The notes beneath the pieces were generated by a model that ran no database searches, was not told the origin of the DNA, and was given only the letters and a program-made list of their open reading frames with translations. A DNA stretch of 64,000 nucleotides, taken from Golubevia sp. BC0850 (lineage: Eukaryota > Basidiomycota > Exobasidiomycetes > Golubeviales > Golubeviaceae). Both the position numbers and the translations under genes were made by a program. The stretch covers positions 558,001 to 622,000 of the forward strand of contig JAAVVG010000003.1 of the NCBI GenBank assembly GCA_012976225.1. The letters run 5' to 3'. This document shows positions 47,337-57,301 of this stretch, piece by piece (the first letter of the stretch is position 1; the number at the start of each line of letters is the position of its first letter).

Positions 47337-47835
47337 TCAAAGCACCCCAATCTGACAAACTTCACGGCCTTGGTTCCCTCTTTCATTCCTTTGCGTTGCT
47401 TTGTACCTCTCTCCATGTGTTCCGCTTCCGCTTGGTACTCATTCTAACACGACTTTGAAACGAACCCCCTTTTCCGATCTCAGAACATGGTGACGTCTAG
47501 CCCGCGAGGTTTCGTTCTAGCTTGGCTCGCATGCTAGCAAAAATGATCTTACGATCTCTCGTTTGAACGTCAAGTGGTCTCTGTCCTGACCTTTTGAGCG
47601 AGGTTACGAGTGACGTCACCCTCAGGTCACTAATATGATGTTCAAAAGGCAGCGATGGCCTTCGACTGCGAGGATCGAGGGGTTCACTCACAATCTCTTC
47701 CAACAGAAGATATAAATAGTTGAGATGATAGAATTGAGCATCAGTATCGAGGTGTGAAATTAAAGGGGAAAATAAATGTCATAGAAAGTGTCCGGTGTAA
47801 GAGGAAGAAGGTTCGAAAAGGTCTTTCAACTCCAT
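47337..47835. other. Convergent 3' intergenic region
   Basis: This is the 3' flank shared by the amine oxidase (plus) and lipase (minus). It contains the palindrome TGACGTCA at 47611-47618, a CRE-like site of unclear relevance between two 3' ends. No gene is supported. Confidence 0.4.
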
Positions 47836-49164
47836 CTAGTCTGCGTTACAACCGTTTGGGATACCTCTTCCCAGATAGGTTCCAAGGAACGGACCATCAT
47901 GGAAATCAAGGGAAGACTGCAAACCTCTTCCAAGTAAGCAGTTCTTGTTTTCAGTTCCAGGGCAGTTGACAGCTTCTTGAGATCCGTTGACTGGAAGGAA
48001 GACTTCTCCTGAGGAGTGTTCGAATCCAAGAATGAGGGGTCCAAGGTGAGGAACGAGATCGTTACTATTGACTACGTTGCTGTGAGTGACGTTTGAGGAC
48101 GGATCTTCGAAGAGTTCGGTGTAGAGTTGGGATCCAGCCGGGTTGAAGATACGAGGACTGGCGAAGACGATGTTCTCGAAGGTCTGATCCGGGAATTTCC
48201 CTTTCAAAGCGATGGTGTCGAGGGTTGCGATTGAAGCTCCTAAAGAATGACCTGTAACACGAATCTCTGGAGGAGTAGAAAGTGAAAGGGGCGAAAAGGG
48301 GAAGGAAGGAGATCAGAGGAACTTCTCGAAGAATCGGGAGGTAACGTGAGAGCGACTCACTCTGGACGTCGTAGTCTTGAATTGCCTTTCCAACGACCTG
48401 TTCGATGTCATTGTAGGTATAAGACCAAGCAGTTTGGAATCCCACATGGCTATGAAAAGAGCAAAGGAGGTTCGGTCAGGCCAATACGAATGACGAGAGA
48501 CATTTCTCGGAGGAACTCACATGAAGGAAAGAGCCAAGTCTAGGATGTTGACTTGTCCAGAAGACTTGAACCCATCTCTCAAAGAATTGGCGATTGGTAC
48601 TGGAACAAATACGAAGTCATTAAGGAGACTTCCGAGTTTGGAGAAGTTTGAACCTTCGTGTGCTATGTAAAGCGTCTTGGTGGTTGGTGAATACAAGACT
48701 TGAGCGTGAGGTATAGTATCTCCATTTCCAGCGTGGTATAAGAAGATGTTGTCTTTCTCAAGATTATCACATGGAGGACCACAGCCAGAGACTGATCCAG
48801 CTTGGAAACTGTTGAAGAGGGAACACTCGGTTAGCTTCTCGAAGGTGGCAGAAGGGGCACAAGACACTGTATTCACTCACCTAGTGCAGTAAGAAGCTCC
48901 AGCGTAAGGTAGGAATTCACGAATTCTAGCTCTGAGATCATCTGAGATTGGAGTTGGAGTTCCAGAAGAGATGCGAGAAGCGTTTCTATCGCTTATTGGG
49001 TCCACGTTATCTCCGCTGACTCCAGGAATCTTGAGAGTTGAACCGTTGACGTTTTGAGGATTGCTATCATCTACTTGATGAGGAAAGACCAAAGCGGAAG
49101 CAGTGGAACCATTGGAGATGAAGAGAAGGGAAAGAGAAAGGAGGGAAGAGGATAGGAACCTCAT
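47836..49164 (-). CDS. Secreted class 3 lipase
   Basis: This is an extracellular alpha/beta-hydrolase that cleaves triacylglycerols or related esters. Four exons (49164-48881, 48808-48521, 48449-48361, 48266-47836) sum to 363 residues. A signal peptide (MRFLSSSLLSLSLLFISNGS) and a roughly 50-residue propeptide-like stretch come first. The catalytic domain starts at FLPYAGASYC and includes TKTLYIAHEGSN (oxyanion region) and VGFQTAWSYTYNDIEQVV. The nucleophile elbow is RVTGHSLGASIATLD, with Ser in GHSLG. The acid is probably the Asp in VNSNDLVPHL and the His that in LDFHDGPFLGTYLG. Six or more Cys residues suggest disulfides. The layout matches fungal Rhizomucor-type lipases. Confidence 0.92.
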
Positions 49165-49691
49165 GTTTGTTGAGGTTTTGAGGCTTGAGGATGTGCTACT
49201 TGGGAGTTAGAGGAGGATACTCGTGACACGCGAGTTGAGTAGGTTTCTTAAATAAGGGAAAGGAGGAGAAAGGAAAGTAGAAGGTTGTTCGCAGGCTACG
49301 GGAAGGGTAAGAGGGACAGGGGATTGATGTTTGGTGTGTAAGGACTAAGGAACGACTGGTCCGAGAAAAAAAGTAGAAATACCTTCTTCCGTTCGCTACT
49401 GATTGCCAATTGAGAACGAAGAGGAGTTGAAACTCACGAGACGAGAAAGAATGGAATAGATAAAGAAGTTGGAGAATGGGAGAGAAGAGGAAAAAGCTCC
49501 AAGGGAACTCATCCTCTTTTGCTAGTGTCAAAAACGTGCATAGCCACAATTCGTAAATGAACGGAGTCAAGATCCGACGAAACAGAGGATATTGAACAAC
49601 TCATGATAGAAACTTTATTACAAGATAAACAAACACGCAAAATGGGAGCACCAAATTCTATTACAAGATTCAAAAAGAAAAGAGACCATCA
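49165..49691. other. Intergenic region upstream of the lipase
   Basis: This is the lipase promoter region and the 3' flank of the next minus-strand gene. The 124-residue minus frame at 49196-49570 is Phe/Ser/Leu-rich with no start context or domain. No supported gene. Confidence 0.4.
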
Positions 49692-50813
49692 TCACCTCCT
49701 CTTAGCATTAGTCCTAACAGTACCCTTTTTCATTTCACCTTCTCTTTTCAATTCCTCCTCTCTTTCTCTTTCGTCTCTTTCCCTAATTTTTTCTTTCTCT
49801 CTACCTTCTCTAGCGTCTTCTCTATCCAAACTCCAAGTTCTAAGAGCACCCCAAGTTTCAGCTCTTTCCCTTCTAACACCCGCCAATCGATTCCTAACTT
49901 CCTCTAATCTTTCAACATATTCTCTCGAATCAGAAGACAATTCATGTAAACATTCCAAAGCAGCTCTAACTATAGCTCTTTGATTTGCAACTGAAAGTAA
50001 AGTCATGTTAGCAGATTCATTTGGATTCGATGAACCTGAAACGTCTGGATCTGTTGAAACCGGTAAACCTCCTGGAGTAATGAAAAGTTGTTCTAATCTT
50101 GAGAAAGCTGGATTTGAAGCATTGACTGATAATGACATTGCATCACTTGATTCGTGATCTATAGGTTCAGCCTCTATCTTAGCTGGTCCTTCATCTTGAG
50201 TCTGATTGTTTGCATCTCCATTCTGTTGAGGTGTTCCATCAACTTCCATTGCAACTGCTCCAAGATCCTCATCTCCATTAGCAGTGCTTTCACCATTTGT
50301 AGTAGCTTTCTTCTTTCCCTTCGGATCGTCATCACCATCTTCTATCGGTTCTTCATCTTCTTCATCATCAGTATCCCCATTGGGTTTCCTCCTCTTTCTC
50401 TTCCTATTCTTATCTTCAATAGGATCCTCATCCTCACTTTCCGGTGATCGACTGTCCCATTCCATAGCAGCAAAGCACCTTCCCAGAGCTCTCTCCACAA
50501 CGCCTTCACTTTCTCGTAAGTCCAAAGCCGTCTTAGCTAGAGCTCCGATATGAGGATTCCTGAACGTGTGCTTCAAAGTATGAGATGCTAGTAGAGCTCT
50601 TGGAGTGATGACTGGTCGTAGAAGAGAGGGAGCTAGAGCTGTTGAGGTCAAGCCTGATGAAGAGTGGAGAGGTGATGAAGGGGAAAGTCTAGAGGAAGAT
50701 GGATCTGGAGGTAGAGAGAATGATGCTGGATGTGGAAGAGGAGCTGATCTGAGGAGTGATTGGACGGCTGCTTTTTGCATTGAAGCGACTCGAACGCGGT
50801 TTCGATCCGCCAT
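49692..50813 (-). CDS. Acidic, coiled-coil nuclear-type protein, unknown
   Basis: I do not recognise this 373-residue single-exon protein. The N-terminus is Ser/Pro/Leu-rich (AVQSLLRSAPLPHPASF) with a conserved-looking helical block (ASHTLKHTFRNPHIGALAKT, RALGRCFAAMEWD). The centre is strongly acidic with an embedded basic stretch RKRKRRKPNG that looks like a nuclear localisation signal. The C-terminal third is helical and charged (ANQRAIVRAALECLHELSS, RNRLAGVRRERAETWGAL), ending in a long Arg/Glu coiled coil and a basic tail (TNAKRR). The pattern fits a subunit of a chromatin or transcription complex, but that is only inference. It lies just downstream of another minus-strand unknown. Confidence 0.7.
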   Translation of the reverse strand: MADRNRVRVASMQKAAVQSLLRSAPLPHPASFSLPPDPSSSRLSPSSPLHSSSGLTSTALAPSLLRPVITPRALLASHTLKHTFRNPHIGALAKTALDLRESEGVVERALGRCFAAMEWDSRSPESEDEDPIEDKNRKRKRRKPNGDTDDEEDEEPIEDGDDDPKGKKKATTNGESTANGDEDLGAVAMEVDGTPQQNGDANNQTQDEGPAKIEAEPIDHESSDAMSLSVNASNPAFSRLEQLFITPGGLPVSTDPDVSGSSNPNESANMTLLSVANQRAIVRAALECLHELSSDSREYVERLEEVRNRLAGVRRERAETWGALRTWSLDREDAREGREKEKIRERDEREREEELKREGEMKKGTVRTNAKRR

Positions 50814-50915
50814 CTTAAAAGCGTGGAAAGTGGGTGGGTAGGAAGAGAAGGGTCAGTTTTTTTGGGCTCGGGCCGGCTCAGGGGTACGATGGAGAGGTTA
50901 AGGAGACCTTTGATA

Positions 50916-52218
50916 TCATATCTGAATGATCCAAACGATCCAGAGAGAAGGATTGGAGCAGCCTCCTACGAGCTGCCCAGCTAAGACCTCAACAGCTCTC
51001 TTCAACCTCTTCCCAGCCCTCCTATTCCACTGTTCAATAGCTCTCAAACTCACCCCCTTTTCCGTTCTAGCCTCAGTCCAACCTCCCAACTTCCTCCTCC
51101 TTGCCCATCTAACACCTTGACTTCTTCTAAGTTTATTTCCTCTATTCCCACTTCTATTCCCATGAAGTTCCTTCCGTTCCTCATCCTCAAAATCATCTTC
51201 TTCCTCACTTTCGATTCCATCTGCGATTTGATTAGACGTTCCAACTCGATTACTATGACTATGGGAGCTCATTCCAGTCATGTTTGAATCAGCTCTGATT
51301 AGAGGTGGATGAGGTTCAGAACCACTTCTACTTGTTGAACCTCCACTTCCAGCAAATAAACGTGATGTTACGATATGACCATGTCCGTAAGAAGTGGGTA
51401 GAGTACTTCGACTACTTGAAGCTTGAGCAGGTTCTAAATTGGAAAGATGGATGTAATCTGTTGAAGTTGGTGGTGGATGATAAGGTTGACGGATATTTGG
51501 GAATGGAGGCTCAATATCTGAAAGATCTGATGAAGCAGATGCATCTGTATCAGAGTAAACGTCTGGTTGATCGTGATGAGGGAGAGAGCTGCGAAGGGCA
51601 TGGGTGGGGAAGCGAAGGATGGTCAGAACGAGGCTCTCTATCCTCCGTAGCTATGTTTCATTCTGACTAGATTGAAGCATCGTGATTGATCAAAGGTAGA
51701 TCCATCATTTCCGAACCAGAGCTAGGATGTCGTACTCACTACCATAGGATGCGAGTCTCATGCTCTCTCTGAAGAGTTCTCTCATGAGCCAGCTCTCTTT
51801 CTTTCTGTTCCTTCTCTCTTTCTAATTCCTTTGCTTTTACTCTAGCTTTCTCCTTTTCCTTCTCCTTTTGAGCTTGTTTCTCTCTGGCTTGAGCTGCTTC
51901 TACGTCAGATGGCGGCTGTTGATCTTTGCTTGCGCTTGCGCTTGCTGTTGGCGGAGAGGTTGCGGGGCTAGTTGGAGCTGCTTGAGTTGGAGCTGGAGGA
52001 TCGGAGATTGAAGCAGCCACACTTTTGGATGTAGATGACATGACTGTTGAAGGAGAAGTGGCAGTCTGAGGTTGAGATTGAGATTGAGGTGGCTGATCAG
52101 CTGAAATGAGAGCGGCTGGTTGAGGAGGATTAGAATTGGTAGTGGAATTTGAAGCAGGTGCTGGTGAGGGTGCAGCTACTGGAGGTTGAATAGAAGTAGA
52201 TGGCTGCGGATCGCTCAT
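50916..52218 (-). CDS. Low-complexity protein with basic C-terminal domain, unknown
   Basis: I do not recognise this family. Two exons (52218-51740, 51633-50916) sum to 398 residues. The first 100 residues are Ser/Pro/Gln/Ala-rich. A charged coiled coil (REKQAQKEKEKEKARVKAKE) follows, leading to RTLQREHETRILWY. Across the intron it continues LVLTILRFPTHALRSSLPHH, giving a short hydrophobic helix that could be a membrane or packing segment. A Ser-rich linker and an acidic patch (GIESEEEDDFEDEERKE) precede a basic Trp-containing end (LRRSQGVRWARRRKLGGW, AIEQWNRRAGKRLKRAVEVL). The start codon is only 115 bp from that of the divergent carboxypeptidase gene. Confidence 0.65.
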
Positions 52219-52333
52219 CTTTTAAGATTCAGCAAGAGAAGGGTAGTGGCGGATTGGTTGGTGGGAGGAGGATGCGATCAGAGGACAAGGCAATCTTTGC
52301 TATCTTCTGTATTCTTCTCTTCTCTAAGACAAG
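52219..52333. promoter_or_regulatory. Short divergent promoter (115 bp)
   Basis: This is the interval between the start codons of the low-complexity unknown (minus) and the serine carboxypeptidase (plus). It is too short for two independent promoters, so transcription is probably coupled or starts inside one of the genes. No TATA box seen. Confidence 0.55.
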
Positions 52334-54626
52334 ATGAAGTCGACTCTTTCCTTGCTAGGATTCGCTTCTTTAGCTTCAGCAGCTCAACTACCATTCCTAC
52401 CATCAACTTTCAATGGACACTCAATCATTTCAACCATCCAACCCTCCTTATCTGAATCTTCCAATCAAGTTCATCAACTTTTCACTCATTCGGCTCTACC
52501 AGCTCACACTTTGAGAGTCACTCAACCTCCTCAAGACATTTGTGAAAGATCAAATGGCAAGAAATCTTGGTCAGGTTACTTGGACGTTGACGTTGACAAA
52601 TTGAGAGAGCACAATTTGAAACACCAACCCGATGGTCAGTCCATTCTTCATTCAATGGGCGAAGTCGAACCTGAATTCAAGGATCAAGGTGTTATTGAAC
52701 ATTTCTATTTCTGGGCTTTTGGTGAGTCAGAACAAGAAGGAGCTGAAGAGGAGGGGAGGGGAAATCCAGAAGATTCTTCTAAACCTTGTGACCTTCTCCA
52801 CCTCGTAAACTTCTCAGAATCTCGTAACGATGCTACCAAAGATCCAGTGGGACTTTGGCTGAACGGAGGCCCTGGGTGCAGCAGTTTCACTGGATTATTG
52901 ATGGAAAATGGTCCTTGTAATGCCATTCCTGGAAATAAGACCGAAATGAATCCTTGGTCTTGGAATAGCAATGCTACGATGGTCTACTTCGATCAGGTGA
53001 GTCCTCTGGAGAGAGTCACAAGGATAGAGAATCATGTAACATATTACACATATAGGCCATGAAGGTTTGGAACAAGGAGACAGATGATTCGAGGTCGAAC
53101 TGATGGAAGGAGTCCATCCCACTCACTTCCCTTCCCTTTCCTCTTTTCCCTCGAATCCAAGCCTGTTGGAACCGGACTTTCCTATTCCTCCTGGTCCGAC
53201 AAAACCCGTCAAGATCCAGCTCCCTCCAGAATCTATTCAGCTCCAGCAGCAGCACGAGATGCATCAGCATTCCTTCAACTTTTCGGTCTTCACGCAAGTT
53301 CAGTTTTCTCCTCTTCAATTTCTTCCTTCCACATTTCAGGAGAATCCTATGCAGGACGTTGGATTCCACTGATAGCATCTCAACTTCTTCACGACAATGA
53401 ATTAGCGAAGAAATATCCAGAAAGAGGTATCAAACCTTTGCCTCTCTCTTCAGTTTTGATCGGAAACGGTATCACTTCTCCAAAGGCTCAATTCCCTGCT
53501 TATTGGAGATACGCTTGTACTATGGAAGGTCCTGGTCCTTTCTTGAGTGAGAAAGTTTGTAAACAGATGGAGAGTAAGATTGAACCTTGTCTTAAGTTGG
53601 TTGAAAAATGTAATCATCCAAAGAAAGGTGGAAATTATGATAGTTTGGCTTGTCAAACTGCTAGCACGTTTTGTGAAGGTGCTTTGAGTTCTCCTTGGGA
53701 AAGTACTGGTAGATGTGAGTAAAACCTAAAGATCCTTTGACCTGGTCTCTGACTCTGACCTCCTCATCTTTCCTTTCTCTCGATCCTTCTTTCTTTTCTC
53801 GAATTCTAGCCTTCTTCGATTGGGCTCATATGGGAGATTACGCTGAAGAAGAATACGTAGCTTCATTCTTGAACGATCCAAAGATTAGAAAAGCAATGGG
53901 AGTCGATCCAAAAGGTGCAGGAGATAAACATGATGGAGTTTTCGTTGGTTGTTCAGATGAGGTTTACAATCATTTCGCAAGTACTGGAGATGGTGCTAGA
54001 GATTCTACTTGGGCTGTGAGAGATATCTTGGAGAAGGGAGTTAGAGTGTGAGTAGAAATCTCGTCCAGTGGGGAGGAAATCTCGTCTAGATAGAGAGACT
54101 GACTATTCCATACCTTTCTTTTTGTACTTGGTTTCCGATTTGCAGCCTAATCTATTCAGGTGAAAGAGATTTCATTTGTAACACTCTTGGAGGGTGAGTC
54201 CTATGACCGTTCTTTCCTTTTTGTCGCTTTTTTTCACACGTCACTTGCCTTTCCTTTTCCCCTCTACCCACTCTCTCCATCTCTGCACTTCTCTCTCAGT
54301 GACAAATGGACCCACGATCTAGAATGGTCAGGAGCAGAAGGGTTCAGGTCCGCAGAAAGGCTACCTTGGTACAGGAATGACGGCTTTACAGAAGCTGGAA
54401 CCTACAAGACGTTTGGGAACTTCACCATGATGTTCACTCATGAATCTGGTCATTTCTTACCCAAAGGTGAGTTTGCTTCGAGAAGGTCTTTCAAATTTTG
54501 GAAAGCTTTTTGTACTTCTTGCTTTCGATCCTGACTTGAAACATTTCCTTTCTTACAGACCAACCTGAGGTAGCTCTTACCATGGTCAATCGTTGGTTAC
54601 ACAACCCAGGTAATGGAAAGTTTTAA
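52334..54626 (+). CDS. Serine carboxypeptidase (S10, carboxypeptidase Y-like)
   Basis: This is a vacuolar or secreted exopeptidase that removes C-terminal residues at acid pH. Six exons (52334-52996, 53162-53714, 53810-54047, 54146-54193, 54300-54466, 54559-54626) sum to 578 residues. The signal peptide is MKSTLSLLGFASLASAAQL. The mature part shows ERSNGKKSWSGYLDVDVDK, VGLWLNGGPGCSSFTGLL and TMVYFDQPVGTGLSYSSW. The nucleophile motif is FHISGESYAGRWIPLIASQL (Ser in GESYAG). The Asp is in LIYSGERDFICNTLGG and the His in MFTHESGHFLPKDQPEVAL. Several Cys pairs are present. A GTAATG after NP could start one more intron, so the final four residues are uncertain. An acidic insert (SEQEGAEEEGRGNPEDS) sits before the oxyanion region. 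Confidence 0.94.
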
Positions 54627-55027
54627 AAACAGTTTCAAGTCTTGAGATGAGCATGCATTGTTGGGGCAGGTGAAATTGAGAATAATCTATCGAGCGCAGA
54701 AAAAGGAAGAAAGCGGTTAAGGTTTCGAAATGATGTTAGTACACATAGAGCACTTGTATGTAAATGTCATTTCTTGCAGGAAGAAAGCAACTCAGGAAGG
54801 TGTGGCCATAATCAAGGTAGTTTGGAGAGACGAGCTCGATGTCCTGCAGCTCCACGTCTTCAGTAGCGACGACTTGAACATGCAGATCGCTTCCTTTAAG
54901 GAGTCAAAAAACACATCAAGCAAGTTCGAGCATTTGCAAGAAAGGTTATAATACAAGATTCAAAACACGAGAGGTAAAGATTACAGAGAGAGGGCGAAGA
55001 AAACTGAGAACAAAACAAGGTGACCGT
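54627..55027. other. Convergent 3' intergenic region
   Basis: This lies between carboxypeptidase (plus) and histone H2A (minus). A 73-residue plus frame at 54730-54951 has no support. No gene seen. Confidence 0.4.
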
Positions 55028-55548
55028 TTAGACTTCCTGGGAACCCTTCTTGGTAGCCTTTCCACTCTTGGCTGGTAGAAGTTCGGATTGAATGAAAGGT
55101 AAGACTCCTCCCTGGGAGATGGTGACTCCACCGAGTAGCTTGTTTAGCTCTTCATCGTTACGGATGGCTAATTGCAAGTGACGAGGAATGATACGAGACT
55201 TCTTGTTGTCACGAGCAGCGTTACCAGCTAACTCTAGGATTTCAGCAGCTAGGTATTCCAGGACGGCGGCGAGGTAGACTGGTGGTGGTAGAGAGAAGGA
55301 AGGGATTAGAATCGACGCGTTGAAGACAAATGAAGTGATGAGCAAGCGAAATGAAAAAATAGAAAGAAAGAAAGAAAGAAAGACTCACCTGGAGCTCCAG
55401 CACCAACACGTTGAGCGTAGTTTCCCTTTCTGAGAAGACGATGGATACGTCCGACTGGGAATTGAAGTCCAGCCTTGGCAGAACGAGATTGAGACTTGGA
55501 AGTGGAAGCATCACCGGCCTTTCCTCCTGATTTACCTCCTGAAGACAT
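55028..55548 (-). CDS. Histone H2A
   Basis: This is a core nucleosome histone. Two exons (55548-55389, 55278-55028) sum to 136 residues. It starts [20 protein letters not shown] and continues [80 protein letters not shown] and [12 protein letters not shown]. The C-terminus ends KKGSQEV, placing a Ser-Gln pair where the DNA-damage phosphorylation site of yeast H2A and H2A.X lies. The intron carries a GAAA tetranucleotide repeat. The gene is divergent from H2B, sharing a 737-bp promoter region. Confidence 0.99.
55363..55384. repeat. GAAA microsatellite in the H2A intron
   Basis: About five GAAA units abut the donor side of the H2A intron (read on the minus strand as TTTC repeats directly after GTGAGT). 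Likely variable in length. Confidence 0.85.
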
Positions 55549-56285
55549 TTTCGATTGAGTGTTTGGGTTGGGGTTGGGTTTCTGGAGAGGGGAGAGGCGG
55601 AAGATGGGTTAGAAACGACGGAGACACCAAGGAAGACCGCTCAAGATGATTGGAATACTTACTGTGAGTTGGTTTTTGAAAGAAAAGAGGATAGCTTGAA
55701 GCAAGAAAGAGATTTGGTGAGGGGGGAAAAGTGGAACACGAATTCGAGCGGTTGCCTTTTTGACCTTGGTCGACGCGTCTCGAAACTGATGATGCATTTA
55801 AACTGGATGACGCATTTATGACGCATTTATAATTCCGTCATCTTTTTCCTGGCTCTTTAAAAATTCTCAGAGGTTGCTCATTGATAAATTCAGAGTAAGG
55901 AACAAAAATCAAAACCAGAAAAAAGAGCGCTTTGAGATTGCAGAAAAATAAAAGAGAGTGTCCTCTGCAGCCTCTCCCCACCAAGGTCCCTCCTCAACAG
56001 ACGTCTCCTCCTAAATCTTCCAATTTGGCCTGATATTTCTTTTGAAGTACCTTTTAGGACTTTTGACCCCAAGTTTCAGGTCATTCTGAGCTCTGTTGGT
56101 TGTGTATAAAATGCGTCATCAGTTTTTAATTCCATCATCCTAGAAGACGCGCCCACCAAAAAGTATAAAGACTCGAGTCGACTTTCCACCATCACCAAAC
56201 TGCCCCATCCTCATCACTTTCAACGCTTCACTTTACTCCAACCTTAACTTCTCCCAGCCTTTACTAACTTTTTACTTTATTCGAA
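55549..56285. promoter_or_regulatory. Shared H2A/H2B divergent promoter with repeated TGACGCATTTA element
   Basis: The two histone genes diverge from this 737-bp interval. An 11-bp element, TGACGCATTTA, occurs twice in direct tandem (55808-55818 and 55819-55829). A one-base variant TGATGCATTTA lies at 55790-55800. A near match in the opposite orientation, TAAAATGCGTCA, lies at 56107-56118. The copies lie on both sides of the centre, as expected for sites that drive coordinated S-phase transcription of both genes. A TATAAAG at 56164-56170 lies about 120 bp before the H2B ATG and is a plausible TATA box. The binding factor is unknown to me. Confidence 0.7.
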
Positions 56286-56914
<629 letters not shown>

Positions 56915-57301
56915 ATTGGTCTCTTTTCTTAGTTCTTCTGTGCCCTGTTCTTGTCTGGTCTCTTGTTTTATCCTTTTCATTCGCTTCCTTGTATTAGCAT
57001 CAATCTCTCCACACATGTGATTTTCTTGTAATTCTATTTTTGCTACCCGTCATTCTCTAGCCTTTCGTTTGACTGCTTTGGGACTTTGATTGAGACTTGG
57101 AACACTCATAAAAAGGGACCAGTCGTGCAGCAGGGCCCATTTCGCAAGAAATGCTAAAAGGTTCTTGTCAAATGAAAAGAAATGATGTTTCAATTTTCTT
57201 TGAAATGGAATTAATGTGATAGAGGAGTCTACTTTTAGAGGAAGAGAGGTGAAAGGAAGAAAGGGGGGGAGAGAGAGGGAAATGTGGACCTTCGTTCCCC
57301 T
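56915..57301. other. Convergent 3' region between H2B and ArgRS
   Basis: T-rich sequence follows the H2B stop; no gene is supported. No animal-type histone 3' stem-loop was noticed, consistent with polyadenylated fungal histone mRNAs. Confidence 0.4.

Noticed and set aside
47611-47618. TGACGTCA palindrome as a CREB/ATF-type regulatory site
   Set aside because: It lies between two convergent 3' ends, not upstream of a start codon, so a promoter role is unlikely.
49692-52218. The two adjacent minus-strand unknowns as one fused gene
   Set aside because: The upstream gene ends with its own stop at 50916, and the downstream one has a good ATG start at 50813 with no joining splice sites.
55555-55821. 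88-residue plus-strand frame in the H2A/H2B spacer
   Set aside because: It overlaps the histone control region, has no homologue I recognise and no splice partner.
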